This document shows, piece after piece, positions 28,805-37,311 of a stretch of 64,000 nucleotides of DNA. The stretch's first letter is position 1; every line of letters begins with the position of its first letter. The notes below the pieces were generated by a model that did no database searches, was not told where the DNA came from, and saw nothing but the letters and a program-made list of their open reading frames with translations. Source of the DNA: Flavobacterium sp. UBA6721 (GTDB lineage Bacteria; Bacteroidota; Bacteroidia; Flavobacteriales; Flavobacteriaceae); the NCBI GenBank assembly GCA_002454195.1, contig DKIJ01000002.1:28847-92846 (forward strand). Direction: 5' to 3'. The translations under genes and the position numbers were made by a program.

Positions 28805-30898
28805 ATGAAAAATACAGACTCAAATCATATACACAAATATGATGCAAAAGGCAAACAAATTTGCTGTACACAAGAAGAAAAAATAAATCATTTGGCAGAC
28901 AAAAATATCAAAGCCAAAACTAAAAAAGACAGTTGCTGTGGTGATGAAAAGCCAGTAAAAGCGGCACACAGCAATAACGATGGTCACAAGCACGACAAAC
29001 ATTCAGATGATGACGGTCACGATCACTCCAGTACTGACCAAACGACGTTTCAAATGTTTTTACCTGCTATAATAAGTTTTACATTGTTGCTTATTGCTAT
29101 TGGTTTTGATAATTATTTTCCACAAAATTGGTTTACTGGTTGGGTGCGTGTTGTCTGGTATGTAGTTGCCTATGCGCCAGTAGGTTTTCCTGTAATTAAA
29201 GAAGCTTTTGAAAGCATTCGTAAAGGCGATATTTTTTCAGAGTTTTTGTTAATGTCTATTGCAACTATTGGCGCATTCATTATTGCAGAATATCCAGAAG
29301 GGGTGGCAGTAATGTTATTTTATGCAGTTGGTGAAGTATTTCAGACACTGGCAGTACAAAGAGCAAAAAAGAATATCAAATTATTATTGGATCAAAGACC
29401 AGATACAGCAACAGTAATTGGCAAAGGAAATACTATTTCTAAAAAAGCTTCCCAAATAACCATTGGAGAAATTATTCAATTAAAACCAGGAGAAAAACTG
29501 GCATTAGACGGAAAGTTACTCTCTGATACAGCTTCGTTCAACACCGCAGCCCTTACAGGAGAAAGCAAGCCAGATACAAAACAAAAAGATGATATTGTTC
29601 TTGCCGGAATGATAAATCTGAATAAAGTTGTTTTAGTCGAAGTAACAACTGCCTATACCGATAGTAAATTATCTAAAATTCTCGAAATGGTACAGGAAGC
29701 TACCGCTAAAAAAGCACCAACGGAACTGTTTATTCGAAAATTTGCTAAAATATACACACCTATAGTTGTGTTTTTAGCAATCGCTATTTGTTTAATTCCA
29801 ATGCTATTTATCGAAAACTACGTTTTCAACGATTGGTTGTACAGAGCTTTAATTTTCTTGGTCATTTCCTGTCCTTGTGCGTTAGTAATTTCAATTCCGT
29901 TAGGCTATTTTGGCGGAATTGGCGCAGCAAGTAAAAACGGAATTCTGGTCAAAGGATCCAATTTCCTGGATATAATGGCAGCCATTCAAGTAGTTATTAT
30001 GGATAAAACAGGAACGCTGACCAAAGGTGTTTTCAAAGTTCAAAAAGTTGAAGTAGTAGATATTACCGAAGCCGATTTAGTGAAATTCACAGCAGCATTA
30101 GAAACCAAATCAACACACCCTGTAGGGGCAGCTATTATAGAATATGCCAAAGGTTCAGAAAAAAATGTGGTTGTAACCGATGTTGAAGAAATAGCAGGAC
30201 ATGGATTAAGAGGGAAAGTGGACGGAAACGAAATCTTAGCTGGAAATATAAAATTGATGAAGAAATTCAATATCAGTTATGATGTCGAAATCGACAATAC
30301 ACCTTTCACAATTATTGTTATTGCGATCAATCAAAAATATGCAGGATATTTTCTAATTGCAGATGAAATCAAAGAAGATGCTAAACAAACTATTGAAAGC
30401 TTGCATAAAATAAATGTAAAAACAGTAATGCTTTCTGGAGACAAACAAGCCGTTGTCGATGCTGTTGCCAAAGAGTTAAATATCGATCAGGCTTTTGGAG
30501 ATTTATTACCTGAGCACAAAGTTCAGAAAGTAGAAACACTCAAAAAAGAACATCTACATATTGCATTTGTTGGTGATGGTGTAAATGATGCTCCAGTAGT
30601 TGCTTTGGCCGATGCCGGTATAGCAATGGGCGGTTTAGGAAGTGATGCAACAATTGAAACTGCTGACATTGTTATTCAAAACGATCAACCTCATAAAATA
30701 TTCACAGCTATTAACATTGGAAAACAGACTAAGAAAATTGTTTATCAAAACATTGGTTTGGCATTTGCTGTAAAAGCAATTGTACTTGTTCTTGGTGCGG
30801 GAGGTTTAGCCACAATGTGGGAAGCTGTTTTTGCAGATGTAGGTGTTGCAATGTTAGCCATTTTGAATGCAATTAGGATACAGCGAATGAAATTTTAA
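28805..30898 (+). CDS. Zn/Cd/Pb-type P-type ATPase (ZntA/CadA-like)
   Basis: The 697-residue inner-membrane pump has a long His/Cys-rich N-terminus without an HMA fold (CCTQEE, SCCGDEK, repeated DGHxHD) that should bind metal. The membrane CPC motif is at residues 356-358 (SCPCALVISIPLGY), the phosphorylated Asp400 is in DKTGTLTKG, the HP motif is STHPVGAAI, and the hinge is VGDGVNDAPVVALADAG. The sequence around CPC fits the divalent PIB-2 class rather than the Cu class. It is the last gene of a membrane-protein cluster and is followed by a 32-bp palindrome. Confidence 0.92.
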   Translation: MKNTDSNHIHKYDAKGKQICCTQEEKINHLADKNIKAKTKKDSCCGDEKPVKAAHSNNDGHKHDKHSDDDGHDHSSTDQTTFQMFLPAIISFTLLLIAIGFDNYFPQNWFTGWVRVVWYVVAYAPVGFPVIKEAFESIRKGDIFSEFLLMSIATIGAFIIAEYPEGVAVMLFYAVGEVFQTLAVQRAKKNIKLLLDQRPDTATVIGKGNTISKKASQITIGEIIQLKPGEKLALDGKLLSDTASFNTAALTGESKPDTKQKDDIVLAGMINLNKVVLVEVTTAYTDSKLSKILEMVQEATAKKAPTELFIRKFAKIYTPIVVFLAIAICLIPMLFIENYVFNDWLYRALIFLVISCPCALVISIPLGYFGGIGAASKNGILVKGSNFLDIMAAIQVVIMDKTGTLTKGVFKVQKVEVVDITEADLVKFTAALETKSTHPVGAAIIEYAKGSEKNVVVTDVEEIAGHGLRGKVDGNEILAGNIKLMKKFNISYDVEIDNTPFTIIVIAINQKYAGYFLIADEIKEDAKQTIESLHKINVKTVMLSGDKQAVVDAVAKELNIDQAFGDLLPEHKVQKVETLKKEHLHIAFVGDGVNDAPVVALADAGIAMGGLGSDATIETADIVIQNDQPHKIFTAINIGKQTKKIVYQNIGLAFAVKAIVLVLGAGGLATMWEAVFADVGVAMLAILNAIRIQRMKF

Positions 30899-30931
30899 AG
30901 CTAAAATATCTAGTCTGGCTAATTTTATTAT

Positions 30932-30963
30932 AACATCACAATTGATTAATCAATTGTGATGTT
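30932..30963. terminator. 32-bp perfect palindrome after the P-type ATPase
   Basis: The sequence reads AACATCACAATTGATT followed by its exact reverse complement with no spacer (centre between 30947 and 30948). It may fold as a terminator hairpin, though the T-run is short. Confidence 0.55.
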
Positions 30964-32538
30964 TAGTAAGATTTAATCTATTAATTTTAACGTATTAATT
31001 CCTTTAGTACGTTGATAATTATCTCTTTTAAAACTTAATAACAACTAATTTTTGTTAATCTATAAATTGCCGATACAATAAAGCACTTGAAAAAACAGAA
31101 ATCACTATTAAATCAGTTGAAAATTTAATCGCAATACTTTGAACTAAAACCTAAAATTTTATACTTCTGACCATATATGAAGCCAAAATAAATTTTAGAA
31201 AATTACGATAGAATACTTAAAGAAATCAAAAATCCAAAGATTATTTTCAGTAACGATTTAATACCTTTTCTAGAAAATTTTGCTTCTAAAAGCTTCTTTA
31301 TTTACCAGGTAGATTTTATCAAAGAGGATAGCAATACAAAATACATTATCAAAAAAACAATACACAATCTACATCCAAAAGCTTCAAAACTAAATTTCAA
31401 TGAGGTTGATGTTGCTAAAGAATTTAAACCATTTATTCCAAAAATACTAGATAAGTTAAACATTCCGGAAAATCAAATCTGTTTACGTTGCTGTTCCAAA
31501 AATGAGAATACTTTATATATTTTGCAAGAATGCGAAATCGAAGATTTATCACAAGAAAAACGTTTCTTTCTGTATTGTTATCATTCACTCAAAAATGAAA
31601 ACCAGAAAATCAAGAAAATAAATAAAGAACGCGTTTTTAAATTAAAATCAAGAGAACGGATTGAACAATACATTCATCGAAAGCAATATGCGCTTGAGAA
31701 TTTAGCCCATCGATTAGTAAAGGAAATAAATCCCGTAAATTCATCAGATCTTTATCAATTTTCCAAGAACTATGATAAAATTGATTGTCTTAAAATCACC
31801 TATATCTATCTTGAAAAATTACTTTGCTTTATTGAAAAAGAATACCGTAATTATCTCAATGTAAATATTAAAATCCCATATAGATCAACTTTTATAAAAG
31901 AATTTGAAATCACGAAGAAACTCAAAAAAGTCAAATCTCAATTATTAAGAAGTAACATCAACGACCAATTATTGAAATTAGTAAACGAACCATTATTAAA
32001 AATTGCGACAATAAATATTCAGGAAAAATTAACCTATTATGAATTCAATTATTGTTCCGAATTTATAATGGCATTTTACAAACAAATTAATTTTGCAGAT
32101 ATGTCTGAAGAAACAATTAAAGAGTTTCTTTTCGATTTAAACTTCAATTCATTACAGTTTTTTAAATACTTAACTTTTGAGATTTTGCAAGAATTAGAAA
32201 TGCAAGAAAACAATATCCAAAAAATAGATGTTCTATACCAGTTTCTCAAAAATTACAATCAAAAGCAAAGTAGAAACTATATAAAATATAAGACTAACTT
32301 ACCTTCATTAAAAGAACAAATTACCAGTTGGATTGAAGAGGAAATTGATTATTTAACCAAGAAAATTAAACTCGAAGCCAATCAAATTACAAATATCTCA
32401 AATAATGAAGAGAAGGTGAAATTTTTAACCGGTTTATCCGTTGCACAATTAAGTTGTTTTTTTGGATTATTGATGGAAACAGGAATTATAAAACACAAAA
32501 ACCAGACAGATGTTTTTAGATTTATTGGTCCCAAAAAT

Positions 32539-33108
32539 AGTTAAAACTATGCACTTTAGTGCATTTCGCTTTTAGCTTCTAAAAATGTACATTTGAAATA
32601 TGGATTTTCAAAGAACAAATGGACATACAGTATCAAGATTAACGGTTCATATAGTTTGGGCTACAAAGTATAGATATGCAGTTTTACAAGGAGATATTAA
32701 ATTGCGATGTAGAACTATTTTGATACAAATATACGAAGCTGAAGGAGTTCAGATATTAAAGGGAGTAGTGTCAAAAGACCACGTACACATGCATATTGAA
32801 TACCGACCTTCTCAAGATGTAAGTACTTTGGTTAAATTAATGAAAGGCCGTTCTTCAAGAAAACTACAAGTCGAATTCCCAGAACTAAAGAAAAGATATT
32901 GGGGGCGTCATTTTTGGGCAATAGGCTTTGGGTGTTGGAGTACTGGTAATATCACAGATGAAATGGTCAATGAATATTTGGAACATCACAGAAATCCAAA
33001 TGGAAACAATAATGATAACTTCATAATTGAAGACTAGCAACATGCAGACTTTAAGTCTGACAACCAAATCTATGGACTTTCAGTCCATAGTGGTTTAGTT
33101 CTGAAAAT
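32539..33108 (+). mobile_element. IS200-type insertion sequence
   Basis: The element of about 570 bases carries one Y1 transposase and ends with subterminal hairpins instead of inverted repeats: ATGCAC-TTTA-GTGCAT at 32549-32564 on the left, CAGACT-TTA-AGTCTG at 33045-33059 and CTATGGACT-TTC-AGTCCATAG at 33070-33090 on the right. There is no target duplication; AAAAT occurs at both junctions, so the exact cut is ambiguous by a few bases. Bounds are inferred from the rejoined reading frame of the interrupted gene. Confidence 0.8.
32600..33037 (+). CDS. tnpA: IS200/IS605-family transposase TnpA (Y1 HUH)
   Basis: The 145-residue single-strand transposase carries the HUH motif in DHVHMHIEY (His61 and His63) and the likely nucleophile Tyr126 in NEYLEHH. 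The opening SRLTVHIVWATKYRY and the RYWGRHFWAIGFGCWSTGNIT segment are standard for this family. No TnpB follows, so it is of the IS200 type. Length is normal and no disruption is visible, so it could be active. Confidence 0.93.
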   Translation: MDFQRTNGHTVSRLTVHIVWATKYRYAVLQGDIKLRCRTILIQIYEAEGVQILKGVVSKDHVHMHIEYRPSQDVSTLVKLMKGRSSRKLQVEFPELKKRYWGRHFWAIGFGCWSTGNITDEMVNEYLEHHRNPNGNNNDNFIIED

Positions 33109-33213
33109 TTTAAAACAAATAATACCGAAAAAATTTCGGTTGATAGCATAAAAGTAAAATATTATAATGTAGAGAATACTACTAAAAAAGCAGTTCGGGA
33201 AAAAATAATCGAG

Positions 33214-33381
33214 TTACTTGGACTCACGAAGTACTAAAACTTCTCGCATCATTCGCCAGCCGAAACCAAGCATTCCAAGCAATTTCTCATCTTTAATCCG
33301 GAGCAATGAGTTAAGATTTGAAATTTTATGCAATTCCATGAATAATTGCAATTCGGGACTAATTACAGTTTCATTTTTCAT
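33214..33381 (-). CDS. Small protein with an RpoA-CTD-like helix-hairpin-helix pattern
   Basis: Starting at ATG 33381, the frame encodes 55 residues beginning MKNETVISPELQLF. The segment LLRIKDEKLLGMLGFGWRMM resembles the helix-hairpin-helix of the RNA polymerase alpha C-terminal domain. An upstream extension to 33507 is open but looks noncoding (Cys/Arg/Val-rich, with GC-skewed text), so I prefer the short form. Its 3' end overlaps the last codons of the interrupted gene on the opposite strand. Protein existence is inferred from the conserved-looking pattern only. Confidence 0.45.
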   Translation of the reverse strand: MKNETVISPELQLFMELHKISNLNSLLRIKDEKLLGMLGFGWRMMREVLVLRESK

Positions 33382-33803
33382 AATACTATTTTTTAAAACA
33401 TAAGAAAAAATCCCATTTTGGTATTGGCACAAACAACAGCGTGGGACATCGATCACCAGCCAAAGAGGTACGACCAAGCACCTACAGCTCCGATAAACCG
33501 AGCCCACGCATAGCGAGGGCGAACAGTTTATTTGTAGAGCTGATTTTGAAATTTTGGTCGTTTTCTTTGGCTCGAAATAACTTTCGCAATATATTTTATA
33601 GCAGTAAAACTGCTATTTTGTATTCAATGGGCAAATTTAGTCATAATTGTATTAAAATAGTAATCTAAAGCGTCTAAATAAAAACTTTTTTAATGTGATT
33701 ACCTTATTTTGTTGGAGTTTGTTGGGGGTTACGGAACCCCCGTAACTGTTTTGGTATTACTTTATTATTTCTCTTTGTCTTAAATATTTAAAACCACAAC
33801 ATT
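33382..33803. other. Noncoding stretch upstream of the HTH gene
   Basis: No convincing gene is seen. A 75-codon plus-strand frame (33441-33668) has no plausible protein character. The stretch contains a GC-rich imperfect palindrome near 33495-33535 (around CGAGCCCACGC), a hairpin GCAGTAAAACTGC at 33601-33613, and two overlapping hairpins at 33724-33746. Confidence 0.5.
33724..33746 (+). promoter_or_regulatory. Two mutually exclusive hairpins before the HTH gene
   Basis: GGGGGTT (33724-33730) can pair with AACCCCC (33735-33741), or GTTACGG (33728-33734) with CCGTAAC (33740-33746). Both cannot form at once, the arrangement of an RNA switch or attenuator. It lies about 58 bases before the ATG at 33804. 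Confidence 0.3.
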
Positions 33804-34109
33804 ATGGCAATCGAAGTAATTACTCGCGAAGATTTAAACGAATTCAGAAGTCTTTTATTAAACGACTTAAAAGAAATCCTGCAATCAAAACCTGAGCAAA
33901 CAAAACAATGGCTCAAATCCAATGAAGTCCGTAAGTTACTAAACATTTCTACAGGAACTTTGCAAAACCTCCGAATTAACGGGACTATTACCTACACTAA
34001 AATTGGAGGGATTTTATATTACTCTAGTGCAGATTTAGATAAATTATTAGAAGCTAATAAAGTTGATGCTTCAGTCACTTTATTCAATCCAAAGTGGTTA
34101 GTGAGATAA
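33804..34109 (+). CDS. Excisionase/MerR-type helix-turn-helix protein of the island
   Basis: The 101-residue protein has an N-terminal helical part (EDLNEFRSLLLNDLKEIL) and a winged HTH of the excisionase or HTH_17 type: WLKSNEVRKLLNISTGTLQNLRINGTITYTKIGGILYYS. Such proteins accompany Bacteroidota conjugative and mobilizable elements and act as excision factors or regulators. It is followed by the DnaD-like and DnaC-like genes. A role in island excision or replication is inferred. Confidence 0.8.
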   Translation: MAIEVITREDLNEFRSLLLNDLKEILQSKPEQTKQWLKSNEVRKLLNISTGTLQNLRINGTITYTKIGGILYYSSADLDKLLEANKVDASVTLFNPKWLVR

Positions 34110-34177
34110 ATTAAAAAATCATTGTTTTTCCATGTATTTGATAGCAAGAGAAGGACCGTCAGTCCTGTCAGTTAATT

Positions 34178-34232
34178 TAAAAATCCGTGCTAATCTGTTT
34201 AATCAGCGTCATCCGTGTGCTAATATTTTGCA
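34178..34232. repeat. Dispersed intergenic repeat (GTGCTAATCTGTTTAAT type)
   Basis: The text AATCCGTGCTAATCTGTTT followed by AATCAGCGTCATCCGTGTGC is a word pattern I associate with dispersed intergenic repeats in Bacteroidota. There is internal repetition (CCGTG-CTAAT occurs twice). It lies between the HTH gene and the DnaD-like gene. Confidence 0.4.
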
Positions 34233-34256
34233 AGTGAAACGCACAAAATAAAAACT

Positions 34257-35147
34257 ATGAATTATATAAAGCATCTCACTGGTTTCTTCGAGAAAGTGGC
34301 AACCGACAAAGCACTCAATCCAACACACGTTAGTTTGTATATGTCCTTATTCCAGTTCTGGAATTGCAATCGATTCAAAAATCCAATAAGTATATCGCGT
34401 GATGAGGTAATGCGGATAAGCAAAATCAGTTCTAAAGCGACCTATCATAAATGCCTTAAAAATTTACATTCTCTAGGTTATATAAATTATGAGCCATCTT
34501 ATAATCCATTCAAAGGAAGTCATGTTTACCTATTCAATTTTTCTGATGATTTAAAACCAATTCCTAAAAATGAAAAAATAACTATACCAAAAAACGAACC
34601 TGTTTTTGAACTAGTTAATGAACAAGTATTAAACAAGCTTTATACTAGTAGCGGTACAAGTGATAAGACTAGTAATGAACAAGCTCTGGTATCTTATATA
34701 AACAATACAAACATACCAAACATTTCAAACGATTTAAAGATTGTAAACTTGGACGAGCAAGCAAAAAAAAATGAAAATGATGAACATTTTTTAAAAAAAG
34801 AGACCGTTGAAGAAAAAGAAAAAAGTTCCGCCAAAAAAGAAAAAGAGTTTCTTGTCACTTCGAGCGTGTCATCCAGAGCGCAGTCGAAGGACGAGAAGCC
34901 CACAATTGAAAATGTCAAAGCTTATTTTCTCAATCAGAACTTCCCGGAACTTGAAGCTATTAAATTTTTCAATTACTTCTCCAGCAATGGATGGCTTGTT
35001 GGTGGAAAAACCCCGATGGTCGATTGGCAAGCAGCAGCACAAAATTGGATATTAAACGCACCTAAATTCATTTCAAATGAACCACAATCCAACAGAGCAA
35101 AACACCTCAACACAGGAACAGACAAAGACTATTCAGAGCCATTATAG
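34257..35147 (+). CDS. DnaD-like replication or regulatory protein with an inserted repeat peptide
   Basis: The 296-residue protein starts with a winged-helix region (LYMSLFQFWNCNRFKNPISISRDEVMRISKISSKATYHKCLKNLHSLGYI, described here in parts: about residues 22-85). It then has a low-complexity linker (about 100-210) and ends with a DnaD-like or helicase-loader tail (about 215-285, YFLNQNFPELEAIKFFNYF, DWQAAAQNWIL). Within the linker a palindromic repeat (34849-34899) is read in frame as LVTSSVSSRAQSKDEK. It overlaps the DnaC-like gene by 71 bases. Helicase loading for element replication is inferred from context. Confidence 0.65.
   Translation: MNYIKHLTGFFEKVATDKALNPTHVSLYMSLFQFWNCNRFKNPISISRDEVMRISKISSKATYHKCLKNLHSLGYINYEPSYNPFKGSHVYLFNFSDDLKPIPKNEKITIPKNEPVFELVNEQVLNKLYTSSGTSDKTSNEQALVSYINNTNIPNISNDLKIVNLDEQAKKNENDEHFLKKETVEEKEKSSAKKEKEFLVTSSVSSRAQSKDEKPTIENVKAYFLNQNFPELEAIKFFNYFSSNGWLVGGKTPMVDWQAAAQNWILNAPKFISNEPQSNRAKHLNTGTDKDYSEPL
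34849..34899 (+). repeat. Palindromic intergenic-type repeat inside a coding sequence
   Basis: GTCACTTCGAGCG and GTCATCCAGAGCGCAGTCGA followed by AGGACGAGAAG are the words of a dispersed bacterial repeat, here inserted in the linker of the DnaD-like gene. The frame is preserved. Confidence 0.55.
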
Positions 35148-35742
35148 CTACACTGAAATAATCGTTTGGTTAGAGAAAAAAGGAGTTGAATTATACGGAA
35201 ATCATTTCAAAATCCTTGAAAGCGATTATCCCATAATTTATAAACTTATTGCTTATTTTCTAAAAGATGAAGCAACTTGTTTTCAATACAACATCAACCT
35301 CAACAAAGGAATTTTACTTTCCGGTCCCGTCGGCTGTGGCAAAACATCATTAATGAATTTAATGAAACACTTAACGGCAACAGAGCATAAATTCTTTGTT
35401 AAACCGTGTCGGGACATCAGTTTTGAATTTATCCAGGACGGCTACCAAATCATTCACAAATACAGTAAGGGAAAACTATATGAATCAGAACCAAAAACTA
35501 TATGTTTCGACGATTTAGGAACAGAAAACAACCTGAAATATTATGGAAATGAATGTAACGTAATGGCAGAAATTCTATTAAGCCGGTATGATATTTTTAC
35601 CGCTAAAAAAATCCAAACGCATATCACGACTAATCTTTCTGCTAGTGAAATAGAGAATATTTATGGGAATAGAGTACGCTCACGATTACGTGAAATGATT
35701 AATCTTATTGCATTTGATAAAACGATCCTCGATAAACGCTAA
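35077..35742 (+). CDS. DnaC/IstB-like AAA+ ATPase
   Basis: The 221-residue protein has a Walker A GPVGCGKTS (about residues 81-89), a Walker B ICFDDLGTE (about 144-152), a sensor-like HITTNLSASEIE and an arginine-finger region NRVRSRLREM. This is the DnaC-type helicase loader pattern. Its start lies inside the end of the DnaD-like gene (71-base overlap), implying translational coupling; the first 24 residues are Gln/Thr-rich and could be dispensable. A replication-initiation function for the island, or for its excised form, is probable. Confidence 0.8.
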   Translation: MNHNPTEQNTSTQEQTKTIQSHYSYTEIIVWLEKKGVELYGNHFKILESDYPIIYKLIAYFLKDEATCFQYNINLNKGILLSGPVGCGKTSLMNLMKHLTATEHKFFVKPCRDISFEFIQDGYQIIHKYSKGKLYESEPKTICFDDLGTENNLKYYGNECNVMAEILLSRYDIFTAKKIQTHITTNLSASEIENIYGNRVRSRLREMINLIAFDKTILDKR

Positions 35743-35807
35743 CTAACCGCAGACTTTCTCAAAGTTTCTTTTTTACATAGAGATTAAGCGGTGGAAAAAT
35801 AAAAAAG

Positions 35808-36439
35808 ATGAATCAAATAAATCATTTCTGGAATTACTTCAAACAAAATAATTTCGTTTTTCTACTACTAAACGAAATTCCAAAAGACGAGCTAAAAAAA
35901 TACATTTCGATAAATTAATTTCAGTGCTACATCTTTACAATAAAGATCTTAATCTAATCATAAAAAATAAAAGCGATGTAGCTGAACTAATCGTTACTGA
36001 CAATGGAAATCCTTATCTTTTCAAAGATGTAGAACTGCTGGTTCATCACGCTCCAGTTGTAGAGCGTTGGAGAATAACTGCTTTCCTCCAACCGGAACAA
36101 AACATTGTTAAATACCAAAACGGTACAGATAAACCATTTGAATACAATGGCATCAATTTAAAAATGAGCGAAATATACTTTCAACCACTCCGAAATATCG
36201 AAAAACCAACCGATTTAGGCATTAAAATATATCTCAAAAACTACATAATCCATAAAGACAATCCAAAACTTCGAGATGTGGTTTATATGCATATTGAATA
36301 TTTAATTGGTGAAAAATCATTTGCTAATGACATTACTTTTATTGAGATTGGACAATTAACTTGCAAGATGAATGATATTGAATTATTAGACTTGTATAAT
36401 TTAGCTGATTATATAAATCTTTTCAAAGAACAGAAATAA
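35808..36439 (+). pseudogene. Conserved element protein interrupted by a frameshift in an A7 tract
   Basis: ATG 35808 opens MNQINHFWNYFKQNNF and reads to a stop at 35916-35918 (36 residues). The following frame, openable at GTG 35924 (171 residues to 36439), continues the same protein: a shift of -1 at the run of seven A (35894-35900, codons CTA AAA AAA) gives KKIHFDKLISVLHLYNKDLN and a product of about 209 residues. The second part is beta-rich (VELLVHHAPVVERWRITAFL, FQPLRNIEKPTDLGIKIYL). Function unknown. Either one A was lost or the A7 tract is a programmed -1 slip site. Confidence 0.65.
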
Positions 36440-36455
36440 TTTGATTGCTAAAAAA

Positions 36456-36608
36456 ATGATAATAGACATTCTTGATTTGAAGAATAAGTTAATTGAAAAC
36501 AATATCTTCATTAATAATTTATTCTGTAAATTTCCGCTTTATATAATTCAACCTTTTGAAAGTGTTAATTTGTTGAATTTGTTATTAATTTTCACAATCT
36601 ATGACTAA
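36456..36608 (+). CDS. Possible 50-residue protein overlapping the DUF3800 start
   Basis: An ATG after a run of A opens MIIDILDLKNKLIENNIF and ends at TAA 36606-36608, overlapping the next gene by 8 bases (ATGACTAA). The overlap suggests coupling, but composition is hydrophobic/Asn-rich and family is not recognised. Weak evidence. Confidence 0.3.
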   Translation: MIIDILDLKNKLIENNIFINNLFCKFPLYIIQPFESVNLLNLLLIFTIYD

Positions 36609-37311
36609 TAAATATGATTTTTATATCGACGAAAGTTGTCATTTAGAAAATGATAAAATTCCTGTTATGTGTATCGGTTACATTAAAGTACCAATGACAG
36701 ATTATGTTGAATTACAAAAAGAATTCAATCAAATACTGGCAAAGCACCATCAAAAATCAGAGTTAAAATGGAATAAATTTTCAAACGCAAGAACAGCATT
36801 ATACAAAGAATTGGTAGATTATTTCTTTCGGTCATCATTACAATTTCGTTGCGTTTTAGTCAAATACAAAGAGCGCCTAAATCATACCGATTTTAACCAG
36901 GGATCACACGATAATTTCTATTATAAAATGACCTATTATTTATTACGTCCCAATAATAGCAATGGAGACGAATACAGGGTTTTTATTGATATTCAAAATA
37001 CACGTGGTAGAGAAAAGTTAAGAAAAATTAATGAAGTTTTTGACAATGAATATAAAGGAAAAAGCCCATTCAAACAATTCCAACATTTGCATTCTCACGA
37101 TAATAATTTCTTTCAGTTAGCCGATTTTTTTATTGGAGCCATAACTTATAAAACAAGAGTGGTGATGAAGAATATCGAGAATCCAACTCAAAACAAGATG
37201 GATTTTATTCAATATTTAGAAACTAAATCGGGTTTTAATCTCGAAGAAGGAACAGAACCATGGGAAACAAAGTTCAATATTTTTGATCACCAACCTAGAA
37301 TAAAGCGATAA
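36601..37311 (+). CDS. DUF3800 protein (RNase H-like fold)
   Basis: The 236-residue protein opens KYDFYIDESCH, with the Asp-Glu pair typical of DUF3800, then KWNKFS, DYFFRSSLQFRCVLVK, the middle acidic DIQNTRGREKLRK, and FFQLADFFIGAI near the C-terminus with the last conserved Asp. The fold is predicted to be RNase H-like, so a nuclease function is possible. DUF3800 genes are common on mobile elements and phages. The next gene overlaps by one base (TAATG). Confidence 0.85.
   Translation: MTNKYDFYIDESCHLENDKIPVMCIGYIKVPMTDYVELQKEFNQILAKHHQKSELKWNKFSNARTALYKELVDYFFRSSLQFRCVLVKYKERLNHTDFNQGSHDNFYYKMTYYLLRPNNSNGDEYRVFIDIQNTRGREKLRKINEVFDNEYKGKSPFKQFQHLHSHDNNFFQLADFFIGAITYKTRVVMKNIENPTQNKMDFIQYLETKSGFNLEEGTEPWETKFNIFDHQPRIKR

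Larger units (their letters stand above)
31177..33237 (+). pseudogene. Conserved element gene disrupted by IS insertion and an early stop
   Basis: A frame opens at ATG 31177 (MKPK), meets TAA at 31189, and then stays open for about 450 codons to a stop at 32542. Removing the IS between 32538 and 33109 rejoins the frame: FRFIGPKN before it continues NFKTNNTEKISVDSI after it, and runs to TAA at 33235-33237. The protein is helical, with a Cys cluster (ICLRCCSKNEN) and central text resembling RteC-type regulators of Bacteroidota conjugative elements (YFEFNYCSEFI-, DLNFNSLQFFKYL-like), but I am not sure of that assignment. A shorter frame could start at TTG 31522 (340 residues). Likely inactive. 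Confidence 0.7.

Noticed and set aside
33441..33668. 75-codon plus-strand open frame
   Set aside because: Its composition has no protein character, it spans palindromic noncoding DNA, and no start signal or coupling supports it.
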